Shown: positions 57,806-64,000 of the stretch, piece after piece
How positions within the stretch are numbered: position 1 is the first letter of the stretch
Layout: each line of letters starts with the position of its first letter
NCBI RefSeq assembly: GCF_028583425.1
Contig: NC_072801.1
Location: forward strand, 20,170,001 to 20,234,000
DNA length: 64,000 bases
From: Eublepharis macularius
Taxonomy: Eukaryota; Chordata; Lepidosauria; Squamata; Eublepharidae
Reading direction: 5' to 3'
Translations under genes and position numbers: made by a program
The notes under the pieces: model-generated
What the model was told of the DNA's origin: nothing
What the model saw: only the letters and a program-made list of their open reading frames with translations
The model's database searches: none

Positions 57806-60800
57806 CTAAGTAGGATGGTCAGCACTGAAGCTCTCTGTCTGTGAAGCTGCAATGCATTTGTCCACCTCTTCCTTTTTTCGCCGCTCCATTTCCCATTCCA
57901 CAAAGGTGTCGAAGAGACTGGGCCAAGCCTCATCCTCGCTGTAATTGCTAAGGTCTGGCCCAATGACCTGAGTAAAATTGAGGAACATGTTCCACGTGTC
58001 CCGGGAAATTCCCTTGATTCCTGAGGGGTTCTCGTTTAAGAAGTGTAACCACTGGTCCAAGATCGGGGGCTTGTTCTGTGTGAAGACTAACTTCCAAAGG
58101 GCAATGGCTATTTCTCGGTGGAGCGACCTCTGTCCTTCTTCGGAGTCCAAGCCAAACTGGAAAGTGAACCGGTAAAGATCCTTGAACTTCTCTTCCTGTT
58201 TGGCTTCGTTTAAGAGGCAGGGGAATCGGGCACAAATCCCCTCAATGCTGTCCGCGTGTATTGCTTTGCAGCCGTCAAAGAATTCTGTCCTATTACGAGC
58301 AAGAGAGAAGCCTATTAGAATGGTTTTGGGGTTTTTTTAAGAGCAGAAGATATGCAGAGTGGGGGGAAACTGTCCCTTCTCCAGGCCCATGTCTGAGGAT
58401 GGTATCCCCTCACTCAGACAAGGAGGGTTTGATTTTCAAAATAATCTCAAGTGCCAAAAGATAAAGCACAACACAAGCCTCCTTGCACTGAAAAAGTCTT
58501 AAAAACCTCACCATGAACACAAAGGTGGAAGGAGAAGTCATAAGGTGTTTTGGCACTGACAGAATTTTTTTTACATCAGCTGCAAAAAGAAACACCTGTG
58601 GAAGTTGAAAGCTGGGACCGGGGGGGGGGGGCATCTTTTGCCCAGGTTGGAAACCTAGCACTGTATCATTAGGAGATTTAAGAGAGAGAACCAGAAGATC
58701 GATTGTTCTTCCATTAGGAGCTATCAAAGAAAAAAGGGGCCAGTGGACATTTATCTGCCCCTCCTCTGCCTTCATGCATAGGATTGTGCGTGCGTGTTTC
58801 TCTGCTGCTCACACTTCTGCTGCAAGGTGGCTAAAGACGTCCAGGACTGGTCATGCTGGAGCCCTCATCCATCTACACCCACCCACCCCTCAAATCTTGT
58901 TCTTGGCTGAGTGAACAGGATCACGCTACATTTCATGACAGTGACCTGTTTTTGCGGGGCGGAGATTGAATCCAAAGTATTTTAGCATACACTCAAAACA
59001 AAATAGGCAGGTAAGCGGACATCAGTCTAATCATACCGGTGCACAAGATGTGTCCTATGAGAAATTCTCCCATTCTGTCCCCCACCCCCTGCCATACCCT
59101 TGGTTTATGTTCTTTTTTGTTGATAGCTCTCTACAACTATTCTGCCTTTTCCAGAACATGCTGCTCCCAAAGGTCCACCTAACCCAGGACTCCATTTCTC
59201 ACAACAGTTTGCTGGATATCCTCAGAAGGTGTACAAAGGAGAACAAAGCCCCACCTTGTCATTAGCAACTCTTCCCCAATGTATCTGGTATTCAGCAGAT
59301 CCAGAGGAGTAGCCGTGTTAGTCTGTAGTTGCAAAATAGTAAAAGAGTCCAGTAGCACCTTTAAGTCTACCAACTTCATTGTAGCAGAAGCTTTCGAGAA
59401 CCACAGCTCTGCATCTGATGAAGAGAGGTGTCGTTCTCGAAAACTTATGCTACAATAAAGTTGGTTAGTCTTAAAGGTGCTACTGGACTCTTTAGTATTT
59501 TGGTATTCAGCAGTTAACATGGAGATTCCAGTTAACCATCATGGCTAACAACTGTGGATAGACCAAAGCTCCACAGGGTCTTATTCCATTTTAAAGTCAT
59601 CTAAGCTAACAGCCATCACTAGATTATCTTGGGACAGCCAGTTCCACAGCCTGGTTAGGTGCTATGTGAAGCAGTACTTTCTGTTGCTCATCTTAGGTCT
59701 ATTACCCACTGACTTGATCATTTGGCTAGTAAAGTTCTAATATTAAGGGATAAGGAGAAAAAAGGAGGGGGGGAACCTCCATTCATTTTCAGTGTTTCCA
59801 TCTGTAGTGAGAGTGTGGAAGGAGGTCCTCTATTTGTTTCTTTTCCTGCTCCCAGGTAATTTTTTAGTGTTTTCATTCCAGCTTTTTTTTGTTACCCTTA
59901 AAAAGGTGTACGGAGTCTCCAGACTTTGGACCTCTTCATTTTTATAAGCGTCTTATATATAAATAATAATAAATGAGAAATACGAGGAGATATCGAATTT
60001 TTAGAACGAAATGGTAAAATGGGAGGGAGGGATGAACAGACAGGAGACAGGGTGGTTCAGAGGATGTGGCCAGAGAAAGAGGAAGGAATCCATCTCTGAC
60101 CCCTCATTCCTGGCAATCCCAAACACATTAAAGCTATTTTAAAAAATTAAAGCCAGACATCTGAGTGCCAAATTCTGCTTCAGATACCAGATTCTGTCCT
60201 TAAGAAGCCAAACCCTGTACCAGTAGAACCTACGAAAGCCTTCAATGATAAGCTCTCTGCATATTCTGCATTGAAAAGTGAAAATCTGTTCTTCAACTCA
60301 GCACCCAGAGAGGGTGAACTAATTAAAAACAAAACCTGGATGCATGTCTCTATCCCATAGAGATAGGCTTGAATGTGGCTGGGCAAGTCCCAGAAATCAG
60401 CCATGTACGATTGGAGGGGGGGACTTCAATAGCTGAGGGTGTGAATTCCAAGCTGGATGAAGCCCCAGTGCTGTTTCACCACTGGCTGCAGCACTTGGCC
60501 AGGACACCATAGACAGGAGAGCACAATGTCAAGAGTCCTTGCTTTGCTAGCTGGCATGTCCCCCAAGTACTTCCAAAGTTGGTGAGTGATGAGGGATGTG
60601 TGTGTACGTACATACGTACGTACACACACACCTTTTAAGTTCAGCAGAAGAGCAGCAATCTTCAAACAGCACAATGACAATCAAGAGACAATTTTGGAGG
60701 GAAAAAAGGGGGGGTCTCCCCAATGGAGACTAAAAAAACCCCAGATGAATTTCACAGCTGTCCGAGTACAACTGCTGCTTGGCCTAAAAGGGATAACCCA

Positions 60801-61418
60801 CCACACACCCACCTCCGTCCCAGAGCCAGGAAGAGCAGCAAGGGCTGAAACAGCATCCAAGTCACTGTGGGCTTAGGCTTGCTTCCCGCTTGGACAGGGT
60901 GGGGGCAAAACAGTAATGAGCAAAGATTTGGACCAGCTATCCAGGTAAGCCCAAAAACAGCGCCCCCCCTGGTATTTACGAACTAACCTTGTGAATTTGC
61001 ACATGGTAGCTGCTTGGAATTTCCACGCAAGGACAAGCACTTTGAACTCGGTAGGGTCAACACAGAGGTCATTGCAAAAACGTTCCATGCCTTCTTCTAG
61101 GATGGCATCTTCCCGTTCATCCTTGTACCTCCTAAATAATTCCTCAGTCCTATGGAGAGATGATTCCTCAGTGCCAGAGACTGGCTCTTTCTTTGCATCC
61201 CCAGAGGAAGTCGGCGGGTGACTGGACTCTACAGCAGCCTCCATCTTCTTAGTCCCATTGACAAGAATGTCCCCAGAGGACTTTGCGCCAACAGTGCTGT
61301 GCTCTTCTTTGTGGATCGTGCTCCGTTTGCCATGAGTCTTGCTGCTCGACTCCCGGTCACCATTTTTGCTGCCAAGGGTGGAAGAAGGATTCTTGCACTT
61401 AGTGACACACTGGCCCAT
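57806..61418 (-). CDS. DCUN1D3: DCUN1D3, membrane-anchored DCN1-like cullin neddylation regulator (2 coding exons)
   Basis: Binds cullins and the NEDD8 E2 enzyme to tune cullin-RING ligase neddylation. DCUN1D3 is the myristoylated, plasma-membrane member of its family. Coding exons in transcript order: 61418-60988 and 58289-57806, joined AG|G within codon 144, giving 304 codons plus TAG, which equals human. The N-terminus MGQCVTKCK gives Gly2 for myristoylation and nearby Cys residues for palmitoylation. Residues 10-85 are low-complexity and polar. The DCN/PONY domain runs from about 86 to 278, starting at ELFRRYKDEREDAILEEG. The cullin-contact residues Asp241, Ala265 and Asp271 are all present. 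The C-terminal 20 residues differ from human, which is usual for this tail. The start ATG has A at -3 and G at +4. The reading frame is intact. In mammals exon 1 is non-coding; here it would lie beyond 61520, perhaps outside the window. Confidence 0.96.
59299..59500. mobile_element. Short inverted-repeat retroposon with hammerhead-like core
   Basis: Flanked by a 13-bp duplication TGGTATTCAGCAG (59286-59298 and 59501-59513). The element begins ATCCAGAGGAG and is a head-to-head inverted repeat: the arm 59340-59400 recurs in reverse at 59430-59500. The centre reads CTGATGA (59415-59421), then a stem GAGA/TCTC, then GAAA (59439-59442), the order of a hammerhead ribozyme core with one extra A. Probably derived from Penelope-like terminal sequence. 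Confidence 0.7.
60596..60632. repeat. Palindromic TG/CA and TACG microsatellite
   Basis: TGTGTGTACGTACATACGTA continues as CGTACACACACA, an almost self-complementary purine-pyrimidine run. In the DCUN1D3 intron. Confidence 0.85.
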
Positions 61419-61520
61419 ATTGGTGAGACCCCAGCTGTTAGAGCAGTCCCCTGGCTATCACGCACCCATTCCACTGATCTTCAGTAGGCCTCAACATAAC
61501 ATCAACAAGAGTCAGCCAAC
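61419..61520 (-). other. DCUN1D3: Putative DCUN1D3 5'UTR part of the first coding exon
   Basis: Upstream of the ATG on the minus strand, a CCCACCCTGTAG acceptor lies just above 61520, which would start the coding exon with about 100 bases of 5'UTR. The upstream non-coding exon was not identified. Confidence 0.45.
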
Positions 61521-61706
61521 CTACAGGGTGGGAAAGAGGACAAAAAGATTCAGAAGTGTATCATTTGTCTAAGCCAAGGTTTCCCATCTAGGGTTCCCTG
61601 GAATCTTGGGGTTCCTCAAAAAACTCTCAGGGGTTCCATGAGAAATCACGAAATAAATAAATAAAATGTTTGAAATACCATGAAAAACCCCAAATATCCC
61701 TTGGAA

Positions 61707-62226
61707 TATTTTTATTTATTTATTTATTTATTTATTTATTCAATTTATATACTGCCCATCCCCAGGGGCTCTGGGCGGTGAAAAGTTAAAATCAATAAAA
61801 ACAAAAACTAAAATCAATATACAAATAATAAAACAAATTAACAAGGTGCAGTGGTGGGGAGAATCTTCCCCACCCCAAAGGTGGGAGGCCGACATGGCAC
61901 CGCCCCCTTCAATCACCAAACGCCTGGCGGAACAGCTCTGTCTTACAGGCCCGGCGGAACGATAATATGTCCCGCTGGGCCCGGGTTTCCATTGACAGAG
62001 CGTTCCACCAGGCTGGGGCCAGGACTGAAAAGGCCCTGGCCCTGGTTGAAGCAAGGCGGGCTTCCTTAGGGCCGGGGACCACAAGTAAATATTTATTCGC
62101 TGATCGGAGCGATCTCCGGGGAACGTACAGGGAGAGGCGGTCCCGAAAATATGCCGGTCCCAACCCACTCAGGGCTTTAAAGGTAAGAACATTGTGGTTA
62201 TTAAGGTTATAGAAGCTGGCTTTTTA
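61707..62226 (-). mobile_element. L2-like LINE 3' fragment, minus strand
   Basis: Begins with (TTTA)n and the reversed tail (ATACTGCCCATCCCC). The minus-strand frame 62163-61909 reads MGPAYFRDRLSLYVPRRSLR and then RARAFSVLAPAWWNAL, the same RT C-terminal region as at 27500-27700. It lies upstream of the DCUN1D3 coding exon. Confidence 0.85.
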
Positions 62227-62509
62227 GATAAGATAGATAGCAGCTCTTTACAAATAAATTCTCTTGACAGAAATTTAGCAGTAATTGAATTGTGCTCCCT
62301 GCCATTAACTTCTTCTGGCCTGTAAACATTTCCATAGCTAGAGGTTCCTTGGGATTTGAAAAATTAATTTAGGGGTTTTCCTCCATGGAAAAAGACTGGG
62401 AAACGCTGGTCTAAGTTCTCTCTTGTAACAGAGTAACAGTTTAGAAAATGTACCAAGAAAAAGTGCACCAGCATTCATCCATAAAGAGGCTCTGTGATAC
62501 TTGTTTGTG

Positions 62510-62640
62510 TGTATTTACTTCACTCAGACCCCATCTTTCTCCCCAGTGGAGACCCAACGTGGTTTACATAATTTGCCTCGCCTCCATTTATCCTCACAAC
62601 AACTCTACAAGGTAAGCCAATCTAACTCAGTACAATCTAT
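62510..62640 (-). mobile_element. Type B SINE 3' part, minus strand
   Basis: TTTCTCCCCAGTGGAGACCC, then TTTATCCTCACAACAACTCT. Confidence 0.6.
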
Positions 62641-62677
62641 TCCAATTGGTGACGACTTTCTAGACTCCCCAGAAGTC

Positions 62678-62780
62678 TTTCCCATCACCTTCTAGCAAAG
62701 ATCCTTTAACTGGAAATGCCAGGGGGTCAAACCTGGGGTCTTCTGCATGCATTGAGCCACAAGGCTCCTCCCCTACAAAT
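62678..62780 (-). mobile_element. Type A SINE, minus strand, truncated
   Basis: Reversed head and start of body: AACTGGAAATGCCAGGGGGT, then CAAACCTGGGGTCTTCTGCA. Confidence 0.65.
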
Positions 62781-63227
62781 CCCATCCTTGGTTGCATTTC
62801 CACCCACTCCAAGCAGCACACCAAAGATTCCAAGAGGTTTTCCATCTGAGAAACGACCAGCTCAAGCTCCACGTAGCTTCATTGTTGACTACCTTCAAAT
62901 CACAGCCTGGGACCACAGGTACCTGCTCACCCAAAAGTAGCATCCAAAGGCATTGGAAGGGCTGGCCTAAGATCTTCTGTGTTCCAACATGGGTATATTA
63001 CAATCTTGAAAACATGTCCCAGAATTCATTGCACGGGTGGAATGAAAGTATCCGCCACGCCGCTAAGGATTCTGGGCACACTGCTTCATACTGATATTCC
63101 AAACACCAACTTGGGTTGCCTGCAGTTGGACCAACCTGGATTGTTGTGGGGGAAGGACAGGAAACAGCTGTGCGGGAATAAGAACTTCGGGGGAGGGGGT
63201 GTCTGTATCCCTTAGTGATGCCCAATG

Positions 63228-63428
63228 AATGGATGAATGGCATCCTGCCCTCAAGTCATAGCTGGCTGGGGGTTTCATGGCAAGAAACTAACAGAGGTGG
63301 TTTGCCATTGCCTGCCTCTGTGCAGCAACCCTGGTCTTTGGAGGTCTCCCATCCAATCACTAACCACTGTTGATCCTGCTTAGCTTCTGAAATCTGATGA
63401 GATCAGGCTCTCCTGGGCCATCCAATAG
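63228..63428 (-). mobile_element. 5S rRNA-headed SINE, minus strand
   Basis: Reverse complement of the same family: GGTGGTTTGCCATTGCCTGC, then GGTCTCCCATCCAATCACTA, then GATCCTGCTTAGCTTCTGAA. Confidence 0.85.
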
Positions 63429-63520
63429 CATCTCATAAAGACTGTGGCATGGATCATACATGTAAGAAGCTACAATTTGCCATTATGGGAACAAGCCTGG
63501 GACATCCTTGGACTCGTGCT

Positions 63521-63534
63521 CCCCCCCCCCCCCG
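63521..63534 (+). repeat. Poly-C run of 14
   Basis: One of several long homopolymer C or G runs in this window (others near 49192 and 58621). Possible sites of assembly length error. Confidence 0.8.
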
Positions 63535-63781
63535 GGGTCTTCAACATGGCTTTCAAGTCAGCATTTCTGGTTTTTCCATCAAGCTGCTTTGTGATGTCTG
63601 AACGTCAAAAAATGGGGATTTTGCTTGTGCTCCTTCCACCAAGCCAGGACTAAACTGGTTAGAATCTTGGTTGGGAAGAGAGAGGAACAAAACCATAGTT
63701 TGAAGATGAATACTGGTTGGCTGTAAAAGAAGAAGCTTTTTACATTAAAGAACCATGCGCAAGGTAAGAGTGTACCCTAGG

Positions 63782-64000
63782 GATGGGGTTGTGTGGCTCA
63801 CTGGAAGAGCCTTCATTGCAAGCCTGAAAATAAAACTCAGAGGTAGAGCATCTGCTTTCCAAGCAGAAGGTTCCAGGTTCCATTCCTTGAGATTTTCAGA
63901 TAGAAAAATCTCATGCAGCAAGTGATGTGAAGGACCCTGAAGAGCTGTTGCCAGTCCAGAGTAAACAAGACTGATCGCAATAGACCCGTGGTCTGACTCA
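63782..64000 (+). mobile_element. Type A SINE interrupted by a short insertion; runs off the window
   Basis: The tRNA-like head begins GGATGGGGTTGTGTGGCTCA. About 40 bases later it resumes at GAGGTAGAGCATCTGCTTTC and continues to the tail. The interruption (63801-63839) includes a 29-bp copy of 55824-55852 and ends in a repeated CTCA. Confidence 0.85.

Noticed and set aside
1-64000. Endogenous retrovirus, LTR element, Polinton or CRISPR array
   Set aside because: No paired long terminal repeats, gag/pol/env-like frames, capsid genes or regularly spaced repeats were seen; the only retroelements recognised are LINE, SINE and Penelope types.

Overview
This window is vertebrate nuclear DNA, almost certainly from a squamate reptile (lizard). 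Genes are split into short exons with GT-AG introns. The repeats are a squamate mix: 5S-rRNA-headed SINEs, a BovB/RTE LINE, L2-like LINEs, tRNA-headed SINEs, hAT MITEs and Penelope-like elements. Gene order and orientation, ACSM3(+) ERI2(-) REXO5(+) DCUN1D3(-), match my recollection of the mammalian block at human 16p12. That makes this an old conserved neighbourhood, not an accessory island.

Layout. 11-13828: ACSM3, mitochondrial medium-chain acyl-CoA synthetase, 13 coding exons, 586 codons. 13829-16464: 3' flank shared with convergent ERI2, holding a BovB remnant. 16465-24725: ERI2 on the minus strand, a DEDDh 3'-5' exonuclease with a C-terminal GRF zinc finger, 9 coding exons, 673 codons. 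24640-25043: a GC-rich shared promoter for ERI2 and REXO5. 26961-50401: REXO5, a second DEDDh RNA exonuclease with two RRM-like domains, 19 coding exons, 757 codons. 50402-55330: intergenic, mostly repeats. 57806-61418: DCUN1D3 on the minus strand, 304 codons in two coding exons, with a probable long 3'UTR down to about 55340. 61419-64000: 5'UTR start, intron or upstream DNA with repeats. All four reading frames were rebuilt exon by exon. Splice phases agree at every junction and no disabling change was seen.

How they work together: two RNA 3'-5' exonucleases (ERI2, REXO5) sit head to head and probably share a promoter. ACSM3 (fatty acid activation) and DCUN1D3 (cullin neddylation) are conserved neighbours with unrelated jobs.

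The less ordinary content is in the repeats. There is a Penelope-like fossil in a REXO5 intron with 14-bp target duplications and inverted ends, and a family of short inverted-repeat retroposons with hammerhead-ribozyme-like cores. Three hAT MITEs have perfect 8-bp target duplications. An L1-like insertion lacks ORF2 but has a 17-bp target duplication. A 29-bp segment of the DCUN1D3 3' flank is duplicated inside a SINE 8 kb away. I found no evidence for a wholly new gene system.
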